From: a bacterium
Lineage (GTDB): Bacteria > Pseudomonadota > Alphaproteobacteria > Micavibrionales > UBA2020
DNA length: 64,000 bases
Direction: 5' to 3'
Assembly: GCA_029945425.1 (NCBI GenBank)
Contig: JAQSDV010000004.1
Location: forward strand, 682,436 to 746,435
The notes below the pieces were generated by a model. It was not told the DNA's origin. It saw only the letters and a program-made list of their open reading frames with translations, and searched no databases. This document shows, piece by piece, positions 42,224 through 50,247 of this stretch (position 1 is its first letter; each line of letters begins with the position of its first letter). A program made the position numbers and the translations under genes.

Positions 42224-42319
42224 GTTTTTATCCCCGTTGTTTATTACCGTCTTAATTCTGACGCGTTAAGTTGAAAAAAGCCTTAAATTCAACGCGCCAG
42301 ACCCCTTAATTGCTTCAAA

Positions 42320-42348
42320 TAAATATAGATTTTTGAACACCCCGTCAA
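42320..42348 (-). promoter_or_regulatory. Candidate hpf promoter
   Basis: On the minus strand TTGACG (42348-42343) and TATTTA (42325-42320) are spaced by 17 bases, about 95 bp before the hpf start. An inverted pair CGCGTT (42262-42267) and AACGCG (42291-42296) lies in the leader. Confidence 0.5.
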
Positions 42349-42405
42349 CGACAGGCGGGATTCGAGAGCGATTCCAGCCCTATAGCGTTTTATTATGGAT
42401 CGCGA

Positions 42406-43959
42406 TTATGTGTTTTTGATGCGGCGGCGCTGGACGGAGGAGGGAATCTTCATCGCCTCGCGGTACTTCGCAACCGTGCGGCGCGCGATATCGATGCCGT
42501 CTTTTTTCAGCAGGTCGACGAGATCGTCGTCCGACAAAATCGCCGTCACGGGTTCTGCGTCGATATGCCCCTTGATGCGCGACTTGACCGCCTCGGATGA
42601 AAACTCCGCCGCGCCGTCGGACGACGACACGCCGGAGGAGAAAAAGTATTTCAGCTCGAACACGCCGCGCGGCGTGCCGATATATTTATTGGTGGTGACG
42701 CGGCTGACGGTGCTTTCATGCATGCCGATCACGGCTGCGATATCCTTCAGCACCAGCGGCTTCAGGTATTCGACGCCGTAGTTGAAAAAATCTTCCTGCT
42801 GCAAAATGATCTGCGACGCGGTTTTCAAAATCGTCTCCGCGCGCTGGTCCATCGCCTTGATCAGCCAGTTGGCGGTGTTCAGCTGTTCGGACAGGTATTC
42901 CTTGTCCTTCTTCTGCTTCGCGCTGTTGCTGATTTCCGTGTAATAGCGGCGGTTCACCAGCACGCGCGGCAGCGTGTCGTTGTTGAGTTCAACCGCCCAT
43001 CCGCCGCCCTTTGATTTCGGCAGCGGTTTCATCAGCACATCGGGCACCACGGTTTGTGATACGAAATGCTCGAATTCCAGCGCGGGTTTCGGGTTCAGCG
43101 CCTTGATCTCGGAAATCATTTCCTTCAGGTCGGCATCATCGACGCCGCACAGGGCTTTGAGCTTTTTCAGGTCATGCGATGCCAGCACATCGAGATTCTC
43201 GACCAGTTTCTGCATCGCGGGGTCAAGGCGGTCCTGTTCCTTCAACTGCAGGGAAAGGCATTCGCTCAAGTTACGCGCGAACAATCCCGCAGGGTCCATG
43301 TCTTGCAATTTCGCAAGAATGCCTTCGACGCGTTCCTTCGTCGTGCCAAGGCGCTCTGCCAATGCCGCAACATCGGTGCGGAAATATCCGGATTCGTCGA
43401 GGTAATCGAGCATCAGGCGCGCAATCGCGCGGTCCTTGTTTTCATCGAAGTCGACGGCGATCTGTTCTTCCAGATAATCGCGCAGCGTCGCTTCCTTCGC
43501 CATGTTGTTTTCGAACCCGAATTCCGGATCGTCGAATTTCAGGCTGCCGCCCTTGCCCACATCGCCGAAACTGTTGGTGGCAAAAGCGTCATAACCGCCT
43601 TCCTGTTCGGCCATGCTGCCGCCGGTGAAGACGTTGTCGAAATCGGTGTCCAGTTCGCGTTCCTCGCGCACGGGGGCGTCGCCGCCACTGTCATTGCCGC
43701 CTTCATTTCCATGGTCATCGCCGCTGGCGGCTGCGGGGTCGCCGCCTTCGCCGCTTTCGGGCGGGGGGGCATCGGCCTCGTGCCGCTCGGTCGACATGCT
43801 GTCGTCGCGCTCCAGCAGGGGGTTTTTCTCCAGCTCCGCATCCACGAATTCGGCCAGTTCAAGGTTCGACATCTGCAACAGCTTGATCGCCTGCTGCAAT
43901 TGCGGCGTCATCGTCAGGGACTGACCCTGTTTGATATCAAGCCTTTGATTGATCGCCAT
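42406..43959 (-). CDS. rpoN: RNA polymerase sigma-54 factor
   Basis: RpoN directs transcription that depends on AAA+ activators. Region I starts with KQGQSLTMTPQLQQAIKLLQ. An acidic, low-complexity region II follows (residues ~55-115). The core-binding domain spans ~120-300, and the DNA-binding part carries the helix-turn-helix IGMHESTVSRVTTNKYI. The RpoN box reads ARRTVAKYREAMKIPSS. Length 517. GGAGGGAGAG lies nine bases before the ATG at 43959. It lies in the common lptB-rpoN-hpf-ptsN order, here with an exonuclease gene inserted between lptB and rpoN. Confidence 0.96.
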   Translation of the reverse strand: MAINQRLDIKQGQSLTMTPQLQQAIKLLQMSNLELAEFVDAELEKNPLLERDDSMSTERHEADAPPPESGEGGDPAAASGDDHGNEGGNDSGGDAPVREERELDTDFDNVFTGGSMAEQEGGYDAFATNSFGDVGKGGSLKFDDPEFGFENNMAKEATLRDYLEEQIAVDFDENKDRAIARLMLDYLDESGYFRTDVAALAERLGTTKERVEGILAKLQDMDPAGLFARNLSECLSLQLKEQDRLDPAMQKLVENLDVLASHDLKKLKALCGVDDADLKEMISEIKALNPKPALEFEHFVSQTVVPDVLMKPLPKSKGGGWAVELNNDTLPRVLVNRRYYTEISNSAKQKKDKEYLSEQLNTANWLIKAMDQRAETILKTASQIILQQEDFFNYGVEYLKPLVLKDIAAVIGMHESTVSRVTTNKYIGTPRGVFELKYFFSSGVSSSDGAAEFSSEAVKSRIKGHIDAEPVTAILSDDDLVDLLKKDGIDIARRTVAKYREAMKIPSSVQRRRIKNT

Positions 43960-44029
43960 ACGCGTAAACTCTCCCTCCTTCAATTATAGCATTTTTCGGG
44001 GGATTGACCAGATGCGGGGGGCGCTCACG

Positions 44030-44581
44030 CTATTTGATCAAAAACCGCTGCTCCGGCGTCAGTTTCGGGGCCAGATGGTGGAAAAGGTCGCGCGTCCAGA
44101 CCGCATCGGCAAGACTGTCATGCGCATTCTTCGGCGGCGGCAGGCTTTCCCCTGTCGCCCGCACCAGTTCCTTGGCATCGCGGAAGGTGGGCGCGGGCAG
44201 GCCGGCATCCCTGAACGCCTGCCGCAGCCCCATCAGCCCGCCGAAGAAATTCGCCAGCACCACCTGATCCGTGCCGCCGTTATAGGCCCAGATTTCGACC
44301 GAGGTGACGGGGTCGGCGCTGTTCGCGAAACGGGTGAGGTAATCCGAGATTTCTCCGGCAATCGCCGCATTGTCACGCCGTTTGCTGAAGGGCGGCAAAT
44401 GGCTTTCGACATTCTCGCGCAGCCAGGGCGTCAGGGCGGCGGCGTTGAATTCCGCGCTGACGCCGTAATAGGCGGGGGCGGTTTTATCCTCCGGCACCAG
44501 CGCAATGCTGATCGGTTCGAGCATGTGGGCCTGCACATGTTCGTTGAATTCGGAATCGAGGAAAAAGCGGAGTTTTGTCAT
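44030..44581 (-). CDS. 3'-5' exoribonuclease, Rv2179c-like DEDD family
   Basis: The protein (183 residues) has the family signature of Rv2179c-like nucleases: RFFLDSEFNEH (first Asp and Glu), ISIALVPEDKTAPAYYGVSA, IWAYNGGTDQVVL (third acidic site) and AHDSLADAVWTRDL (closing His/Asp). Such enzymes trim RNA 3' ends, including poly(A). AGGTG lies eight bases before the chosen ATG at 44581; an ATG nine codons earlier is possible. It is inserted between lptB and rpoN. Confidence 0.8.
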   Translation of the reverse strand: MTKLRFFLDSEFNEHVQAHMLEPISIALVPEDKTAPAYYGVSAEFNAAALTPWLRENVESHLPPFSKRRDNAAIAGEISDYLTRFANSADPVTSVEIWAYNGGTDQVVLANFFGGLMGLRQAFRDAGLPAPTFRDAKELVRATGESLPPPKNAHDSLADAVWTRDLFHHLAPKLTPEQRFLIK

Positions 44582-44641
44582 GGAGGCTGCACCTGCTGTT
44601 TTTGACATGACAGCAAAGCTTATCAAACCAGCGCGGGATTC

Positions 44642-45418
44642 TCAAAGGCTGAATTTTTCGCCCAAGTAAACGCGGCGGACATCCTTGTGCGCGACGATAT
44701 CGGAGGGCTTGCCCTCCATCAACACCTGCCCGCCATGCAGGATATAGGCGCGGTCGACGATATCGAGCGTGTCGCGCACGTTGTGGTCGGTGATCAGCAC
44801 GCCGATATTGCGGTTCTTCACCTGTTTCACCAGATCGCGGATTTCGCCCACCGCAATCGGATCGATTCCCGCCAGCGGTTCGTCCAGCAGGATGAATTGA
44901 GGATGCGTGGCAAGGGCGCGCGCGATTTCCACGCGGCGGCGTTCGCCACCCGACAGCGCGATAGATGGCGTGAAACGCAAATGCGTGATCGAAAATTCGG
45001 CCAGCAGTTCCTCCAGCATATGTTCGCGGCGGTGATGGTCTTCTTCCACCACCTGCAAAATACTGCGGATGTTATCTTCGACGTTGAGACCGCGGAAGAT
45101 GGATGATTCCTGCGGCAGGTAACCGATGCCCATGCGCGCGCGGCGATACATGGGCAGGCGGGTGATGTCCTTGCCGTCCAGCTTGATGCTGCCGCTATCG
45201 GCATCGATCAGGCCGGTCACGATATAAAAACAGGTGGTTTTGCCCGCGCCGTTCGGGCCCAGCAGGCCGACGGCCTCGCCGCGCTTCACGGTCAGCGACA
45301 CATCGCGCAGAACGGGGCGGCGTTTATAGCGTTTCATCAGGTGCTCGACGACCAGGCCCGACGCGCTGGATACGGGCGTCAATTCGACTTTTTTGTCTGT
45401 GGGCGGTTTGGGGGTCAT
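44642..45418 (-). CDS. lptB: LPS export ABC transporter ATPase
   Basis: LptB powers extraction of lipopolysaccharide from the inner membrane with LptFG. Walker A is GPNGAGKTT (54-62), the signature LSGGERRRVEIARAL, Walker B FILLDEPLAGID, and the switch His is in LITDHNVRDTLD. The RARMGIGYLPQESSIFRGL block is diagnostic for LptB. Length 258, with ~20 extra N-terminal residues. Its ATG overlaps the lptA stop by four bases. LptF and LptG are not in the window. Confidence 0.96.
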   Translation of the reverse strand: MTPKPPTDKKVELTPVSSASGLVVEHLMKRYKRRPVLRDVSLTVKRGEAVGLLGPNGAGKTTCFYIVTGLIDADSGSIKLDGKDITRLPMYRRARMGIGYLPQESSIFRGLNVEDNIRSILQVVEEDHHRREHMLEELLAEFSITHLRFTPSIALSGGERRRVEIARALATHPQFILLDEPLAGIDPIAVGEIRDLVKQVKNRNIGVLITDHNVRDTLDIVDRAYILHGGQVLMEGKPSDIVAHKDVRRVYLGEKFSL

Positions 45419-46197
45419 GGTGTTTTCTTCTTGGGGTAAAACAGGCCCTTCACGCGCCCGTCGCCGCCCTCGGCAAATAGCTGGCTGACGCCGGTTTTCA
45501 AGTCCACTACGGCGCGCGTGCCTTCCAGCCAGTTTTCGCCCTGCAACACGCGGATTTTTCCGGTCAACGTCGCCTTGCCCGCGACCACATCATAAATGCC
45601 GCGGCTGCCGGTGATGGTTTCCTTCAGCGTCTTGATCGACACGCTGCCCTCGGCCGTGATTTTCTGCAGCGCCAGTTTATCGTTTGCGCCCTTGTAGAAA
45701 AAGGCAGTCATGACGTTCGCGCGCATCGTATCGGTGCCCCGCACGGCAACCGCGTCGCCGATTGCGGTCAGCTTGTTCTGCAGGCCGAAAAATTCGATCT
45801 TGTGTTTTGCGCTCAACCGCTCCGTCGGCGTTTCGATGCGCAAATCGCCGCCTGTCAGTTGCGCGGAACTGTCGGCAATCGTATAGACGGCCTTGTCGCC
45901 ATAGGCGGCATAGGGCGGCGACTGGATGATGACATGGCCGTCGGCATTCAGCGTGCTGATGTCGCCCGCGTTTTTGTCGTCGCTGTAATGCGCGGTCAAA
46001 AGGTCGCTCGCGATCTGGAACGCGCCTTGTTTGGCGAGCGCGTTTTCACGCGCGGTATAGGTTTTCGCCTTGCGGTTCCATTCCAGCGAATGTTTGGCCG
46101 AAATTTCCACCGGCGCATTGCTGTCGGATACCGGCAGCTGCGCAAAGGCGGCGGATGATAGCAGGGCAAGCGCGGCGATCAGGGAAATCCGTTTCAT
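45415..46197 (-). CDS. lptA: LPS transport periplasmic protein LptA (OstA-like)
   Basis: LptA bridges the periplasm and carries LPS between LptC and LptD. It starts with a signal peptide (MKRISLIAALALLSSAAFA). The OstA-like strands follow: VEISAKHSLEWNRKAKTYTA, AIASDLL-type repeats, LTGGDLRIETPTERLSAKHK and LTGKIRVLQGENWLEGTRAV. Length 260, longer than the ~185-residue E. coli protein but usual for alphaproteobacteria. It overlaps lptB and lptC by four bases each, so all three are translated together. Confidence 0.92.
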   Translation of the reverse strand: MKRISLIAALALLSSAAFAQLPVSDSNAPVEISAKHSLEWNRKAKTYTARENALAKQGAFQIASDLLTAHYSDDKNAGDISTLNADGHVIIQSPPYAAYGDKAVYTIADSSAQLTGGDLRIETPTERLSAKHKIEFFGLQNKLTAIGDAVAVRGTDTMRANVMTAFFYKGANDKLALQKITAEGSVSIKTLKETITGSRGIYDVVAGKATLTGKIRVLQGENWLEGTRAVVDLKTGVSQLFAEGGDGRVKGLFYPKKKTP

Positions 46198-46856
46198 CCG
46201 CGCCCCTTCTTCACCGGCGGTTTTACACCCGGCTGCAGCGTCAGGAATGCGGGGCCGCCGAAAACGACCAGATCGCCTTCGTCCGAAATATCCATGTTCT
46301 GTGCCTGCAATTCGCCCGCGGGGCCTTGGGCGCGCACGGGGTTCTGCGTCACCGCATGGCGCGTCGCCACATCGATCGCGACATCCTGCAAATGCATTTC
46401 ATAGCCGCTGTCGTGATAAAGGGTCACGCCGCCGCTCAAGGATAGTTTTTTCGAGTTGTTGTCGTAGTCGCCTTTTTCCGCATGCACGGTGATCGACCCG
46501 CCATCGTCGAGCGCCATATCGGCGCGGGGTTTTTCAAGGCTCACCGCTTCGTCCGACAGCATGTTGCGGATCGCCTTGTCGGCGGTCAGGGTGTATTTGC
46601 GGCCCTTGGCGTCCATGCCTTCATAACGTGCCTTGACGAGTGCGACCTGACCGGGCGTCGTCTTTTCCTTGGTCGGCAATTCGGTCAGCTGGATCTGGCG
46701 CGGGTCTTCCGACAGGCGCGCGACCACAAGGCCGATCAGCCCCAGCGCCACCAGCGGCAGCGTGATTTTCGAAATGCGCACGAACCAGCTATAGCCGCCG
46801 CCGCGCGCGGCAAGGCGGGTGGAATTCGCGCTGCGAGATTTGGGTTTTTTAGGCAA
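46194..46856 (-). CDS. lptC: LPS export protein LptC
   Basis: LptC is a bitopic inner-membrane protein that receives LPS from LptB2FG. After a basic N-terminus a transmembrane helix spans residues ~28-48 (ITLPLVALGLIGLVVA). The periplasmic part is strand-rich, with ARYEGMDAKGRKYTLTADKA typical of LptC and LYHDSGYEMHLQDVAIDVAT further on. Length 220. It overlaps kdsD by eight bases at its start and lptA by four at its end. Confidence 0.92.
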   Translation of the reverse strand: MPKKPKSRSANSTRLAARGGGYSWFVRISKITLPLVALGLIGLVVARLSEDPRQIQLTELPTKEKTTPGQVALVKARYEGMDAKGRKYTLTADKAIRNMLSDEAVSLEKPRADMALDDGGSITVHAEKGDYDNNSKKLSLSGGVTLYHDSGYEMHLQDVAIDVATRHAVTQNPVRAQGPAGELQAQNMDISDEGDLVVFGGPAFLTLQPGVKPPVKKGRG

Positions 46857-47865
46857 AACCCGCTCTCAGGCAATCATGGAGGTGCAGCAAACCGACCGGC
46901 TTGCCCGCATCGTCAACCACGACCAGCGCCGTGATTTTGCGGAAGGTGTTTTTCATGTCGTTCATCACCGCCATGGCTTCGGCGACCAGCATATCGGGGC
47001 CGGTGACCTTGGGCGTTTTCGTCATGATGTCTTTTGCCTGTTTATCCATCAGGTCTTTGCTCAGATGGCGGCGGATGTCGCCGTCGGTGATCAGGCCGGC
47101 CATCGTGCCATCCGCATTTACCAAGGCCACGCAGCCAAAGCCCTTTGCGCTGATGGTCGGGATGACATCGCGCACCAATGCGGTTTCGGATGCGACGGGC
47201 AGCGCGTCGCCGGTATGCATGATTTCCGATACCTTCATCAGCTGCTGGCCCAGTTTGCCGCCGGGGTGGAAAATCTTGAAGTCTTTCGCGCTGAAGCCTT
47301 TGCGCTCCAGAAGCGTGATCGCCAGCGCATCGCCCAGCGCCATCGTCATGGTGGTCGAGGTCGTGGGCGCAAGGCCGTTCGGGCAGGCTTCGGGGCAGGG
47401 CGGCAGCAGCAGCACCACATCCGATTTCTGCCCCAGCGTCGATTCAGGGCGGCTGGTCACGCCGATCAGGGGGATTGCGAAACGGCGCGTGTATTCGATG
47501 AGGTCGAGGAGTTCTTTCGCTTCGCCGGAATTCGACATCGCCAGCACCACGTCGCCGCGCACGATCATGCCCATGTCGCCATGGCTGGTTTCGGCGGGAT
47601 GGACGAAGAAGGCGGGGGTGCCGGTCGACGACATGGTCGCGGCGATCTTGCGCGCCACATGGCCGCTCTTGCCCATGCCGGTCACGATCACGCGGCCTTC
47701 GGCGGCGGACATCATTTCAATCGCCTGGTCGAAACTCTCGTTCAGGAAATCCGCCAGTTGCAGCAGCGCGTCGCCTTCGGTCTTCAGCACGCGGCGGCCG
47801 GTTTCGATGGTCTCGGCGGCGGCTGCCTGGGTACGGGCGGTTTCGGGCAGTTTGGCGATTTTCAT
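46849..47865 (-). CDS. kdsD: Arabinose-5-phosphate isomerase (KpsF/GutQ type)
   Basis: KdsD makes arabinose-5-phosphate from ribulose-5-phosphate for Kdo, the inner sugar of LPS. The SIS domain includes IVTGMGKSGHVARKIAATMS (written as VTGMGKSGHVARKIA in the core), STGTPAFFVHPAETSHGDMG and ISNSGEAKELL-like AMSNSGEAKELLDLI. Two CBS domains follow at residues ~210-330. Length 338. It heads the LPS block, with a good promoter upstream, which ties Kdo supply to LPS export. Confidence 0.95.
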   Translation of the reverse strand: MKIAKLPETARTQAAAAETIETGRRVLKTEGDALLQLADFLNESFDQAIEMMSAAEGRVIVTGMGKSGHVARKIAATMSSTGTPAFFVHPAETSHGDMGMIVRGDVVLAMSNSGEAKELLDLIEYTRRFAIPLIGVTSRPESTLGQKSDVVLLLPPCPEACPNGLAPTTSTTMTMALGDALAITLLERKGFSAKDFKIFHPGGKLGQQLMKVSEIMHTGDALPVASETALVRDVIPTISAKGFGCVALVNADGTMAGLITDGDIRRHLSKDLMDKQAKDIMTKTPKVTGPDMLVAEAMAVMNDMKNTFRKITALVVVDDAGKPVGLLHLHDCLRAGFA

Positions 47866-47943
47866 GGCGGTTCTCGCTGTTGGTGGCGGCTTTGAAAACT
47901 ATACGTTTAAAAGCCGGTTTATCATGCGTTGTGCGGCGCAAAA

Positions 47944-47972
47944 TATCTATCAAATTTATGTTGTTATGTCAA
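47944..47972 (-). promoter_or_regulatory. Candidate promoter of the kdsD-lptCAB block
   Basis: On the minus strand a perfect TTGACA (47972-47967) is followed after 17 bases by TAGATA (47949-47944), in an AT-rich 157-bp gap, about 80 bp before kdsD. Confidence 0.55.
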
Positions 47973-48022
47973 TTCGTTCAAGTAATTTACATAACCATAA
48001 ATCAGCGTTTAATTCCGCATTG

Positions 48023-48634
48023 TTAATGCGTGAAAATATCCTCTTCCGCCCAGCCCGCCATGTCCAGCAGGGCGCGGTGGGGCAGGAAGCCGAAGCAGGC
48101 GGTCGCCAGTTCCATCCGGCCTTCGCGCACCAGCGATTCGTCCAGGATGGCGCGGATGCGGTGCAGGTGCAGCACATCGGTCGCGGCATATTCGATCTGT
48201 TCGGGGCTGAGCGTGGCCGCGCCCCAGTCGGTCGTCTGCTGTTGCTTGTCGATATCCAGCTGCAGCAGATCCTTCACGAGGTTTTTCAGGCTGTGATGGC
48301 CGGTATAGGTGCGCGCGATGCGCGATGCGATCTTGGTGCAGTAAATCGGCGCAGTCAGCACGCCCAGATAGGTATGCATGACACCCACATCGAAACGCGC
48401 GAAATGGAACAGCTTGGTGATTTTGGGGTCGGCTAGCAGTTTTTTCAGGTTCGGCGCGTTGTAATTCGATGTGCTGAATTTCACCAGATGCACATTGCCG
48501 TCGCCAGACGACAGCTGGACGAGGCACAGGCGGTCGCGCATGGGGCGAAGGCCGAGGGTTTCGGTATCGATCGCAACGACGGCGCCCAGATCAAGGCCCG
48601 CTGGCAAATCGCCCTCATGCAGTGTTACATTCAT
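48023..48634 (-). CDS. rnd: Ribonuclease D, catalytic domain only
   Basis: RNase D trims the 3' ends of tRNA and other RNAs. The DEDDy residues lie in VVAIDTETLGLRPMRDRL, LFHFARFDVGVMHTYLG and EYAATDVLHLHRI. Length is 203 residues, so the HRDC domains of E. coli RNase D (~375 residues) are absent; short forms are usual in alphaproteobacteria. The ATG at 48634 is chosen because the open stretch upstream is not protein-like. It faces away from the next gene on the plus strand. Confidence 0.92.
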   Translation of the reverse strand: MNVTLHEGDLPAGLDLGAVVAIDTETLGLRPMRDRLCLVQLSSGDGNVHLVKFSTSNYNAPNLKKLLADPKITKLFHFARFDVGVMHTYLGVLTAPIYCTKIASRIARTYTGHHSLKNLVKDLLQLDIDKQQQTTDWGAATLSPEQIEYAATDVLHLHRIRAILDESLVREGRMELATACFGFLPHRALLDMAGWAEEDIFTH

Positions 48635-48689
48635 TTTGTTGCCCGTTTTATTGATGTTTTGTTCAAAAACTATATCAGGAGCGCATGAT

Positions 48690-49124
48690 ATGTCCAGAGG
48701 GCTAAAGCTGTTGCTCGCCTTGTTCTTCCTGAAACGCAAGGGCGGGAAGCGCATGATCCTGCTGATGCTGGTGATCGTGGCCTGGGCCGCCGTGTCGGGC
48801 TATTACACCTGCGCCCTGCCGGGACGACCTGCGCAGTTGCATTGCGCCGTTATCCGCAACACAGGATTTGCCCATCTGACGCGGGGCATGAACATGGATA
48901 CGATTGCCGCATTGAAGGAAGAAACCCGCCCCGAGGACGTGCCGCACCTGAAGGCCATGCTGCTGGGCAAGGACAGGATTGCCGCAATGACGGCCGCGGA
49001 AGTGCTGAAGGGCATGGGGCGCGACGCGCAAACCGCGCTGGCCGAGGCGTATAAGGAAGCAAAGGCCGGAAACGACACAAGCCGTGCCATGCTCATAAAT
49101 GAACACGGTGGCTTGGGTCTCTAA
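48690..49124 (+). CDS. Small membrane-anchored protein, unknown
   Basis: This 144-residue protein has a basic N-terminus and one or two hydrophobic segments at ~5-16 and ~22-42 (MILLMLVIVAWAAVSGYYTC). A soluble helical part follows that looks like one or two HEAT-type repeats (VPHLKAMLLGKDRIAAMTAA, VLKGMGRDAQTALAEAYKEA). AGGAG lies about nine bases before the ATG. It is divergent from rnd and convergent with the tRNA-Leu. I recognise no family. Confidence 0.65.
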   Translation: MSRGLKLLLALFFLKRKGGKRMILLMLVIVAWAAVSGYYTCALPGRPAQLHCAVIRNTGFAHLTRGMNMDTIAALKEETRPEDVPHLKAMLLGKDRIAAMTAAEVLKGMGRDAQTALAEAYKEAKAGNDTSRAMLINEHGGLGL

Positions 49125-49137
49125 TTTTTAGAAAGAA

Positions 49138-49224
49138 TGGTGCCCAAAATAAGACTCGAACTTACACGGGTGTAACCCCACAGGTACCTGAAACCTGCGC
49201 GTCTACCAATTCCGCCATTTGGGC
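49138..49224 (-). tRNA. tRNA-Leu (anticodon CAG)
   Basis: Read on the minus strand the acceptor is GCCCAAA pairing with TTTGGGC, with an encoded CCA end (49140-49138). The anticodon stem CAGGT/ACCTG encloses TTCAGGT, giving anticodon CAG. A long variable arm (TGGGGTTACACCC-type) marks a class II tRNA, and the T-loop TTCGAGT is standard. Confidence 0.96.
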
Positions 49225-49385
49225 ACGGGTGCTTGGTGGCATGAGTAATAATGGAAGTCCGGGGGGTTTGTCAAATGTTATCAAGGAATAGGGAAAAACC
49301 CAGCTTTTTGCCGCCTTTTTGTTTGGCGTTCACGTCAGGTTGCCCGTAAAATTACCGCCTAGGCAACAAGGGGGACAGTGCTGCC

Positions 49386-50231
49386 ATGGAAATTCTGGTC
49401 ATCGACCGCGAATCTCTCACCAACCAGCTGATCGCGCACAAGCTGGAGGCCAAGGGCCACAAAGTGGTGACGGAAGAGAACAAGAACGCCGCTTTCGAAC
49501 TTTTGAAAAACGGCAAATTCGACTGCGTGATGGTCGACCCCGCCCCGCTGTCGGAAGCGCGCCCCGTGGTGATCGGCGTCTGGAAAAATATCCGCACGGC
49601 GTCGAAGCCCTACCTGCTGCTGCTGTCGAAAAACGCCACGACCGAGGATGCGATCACGGCAGGCACCAATGATGTCATCAACAAACCTCTATCGACTATC
49701 GATCTTGAAACCAAGATCGGGAATGCCGAACGCCTCACGGCGCTCAGCCGCCACCTCGCGCGCGAAGACAACGTGCATTCGACAGGCGGCATGATCGGCA
49801 AGGCGGCATTCAACCAGTTGTTCCTGTCCGCTATCGACCGTTCGTTCCGTTACGCGGAACGCAGCCTGATCGTTTTCATCACCGTGACCAACCATGCCGA
49901 ACTGACGGCAGGCGGCACGGAGGCCTATGCCGAAACATTCAAGAAACTGACCGAAAAAATGACCTTCATGCGCCGCCAGTCGGACGTCATCGGGCGTCTG
50001 GGCGCGGATTCATTCGCGGTACTGCTGCAACGCCCGATCTATGAATCGGAACCTGTTGATGCCATCAACCGTTTCTCCGAAGTGCTGACGAAATTCCACG
50101 AGTCATTCGAGGACAAATCGAAGGCGCCGAGGATTAACCTGAAACTGATCGAACTGCCGCAGGGCGCGCAGCAAACCGAACGCTTCGTCCCGCCCGCGCA
50201 TGACTCTGCCGCCGAAGTTGCCGAGAAATAA
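49386..50231 (+). CDS. Response-regulator receiver with degenerate GGDEF domain
   Basis: Residues 1-120 form a receiver domain: ILVIDRESL at the acidic pocket, the phospho-acceptor Asp51 in FDCVMVDPAP, LLLLSKN and the conserved Lys in VINKPLS. One acid of the pocket is replaced by Arg8. Residues ~135-250 look like a GGDEF fold, but the active loop reads IGRLGADSFAVLL (LGADSF instead of GGDEF), so it should not make c-di-GMP. It may bind nucleotide or a partner. Length 281. It lies 16 bp before pmbA. No histidine kinase is nearby. Confidence 0.75.
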   Translation: MEILVIDRESLTNQLIAHKLEAKGHKVVTEENKNAAFELLKNGKFDCVMVDPAPLSEARPVVIGVWKNIRTASKPYLLLLSKNATTEDAITAGTNDVINKPLSTIDLETKIGNAERLTALSRHLAREDNVHSTGGMIGKAAFNQLFLSAIDRSFRYAERSLIVFITVTNHAELTAGGTEAYAETFKKLTEKMTFMRRQSDVIGRLGADSFAVLLQRPIYESEPVDAINRFSEVLTKFHESFEDKSKAPRINLKLIELPQGAQQTERFVPPAHDSAAEVAEK

Positions 50232-50247
50232 ATAAAAAGGAAAAACC

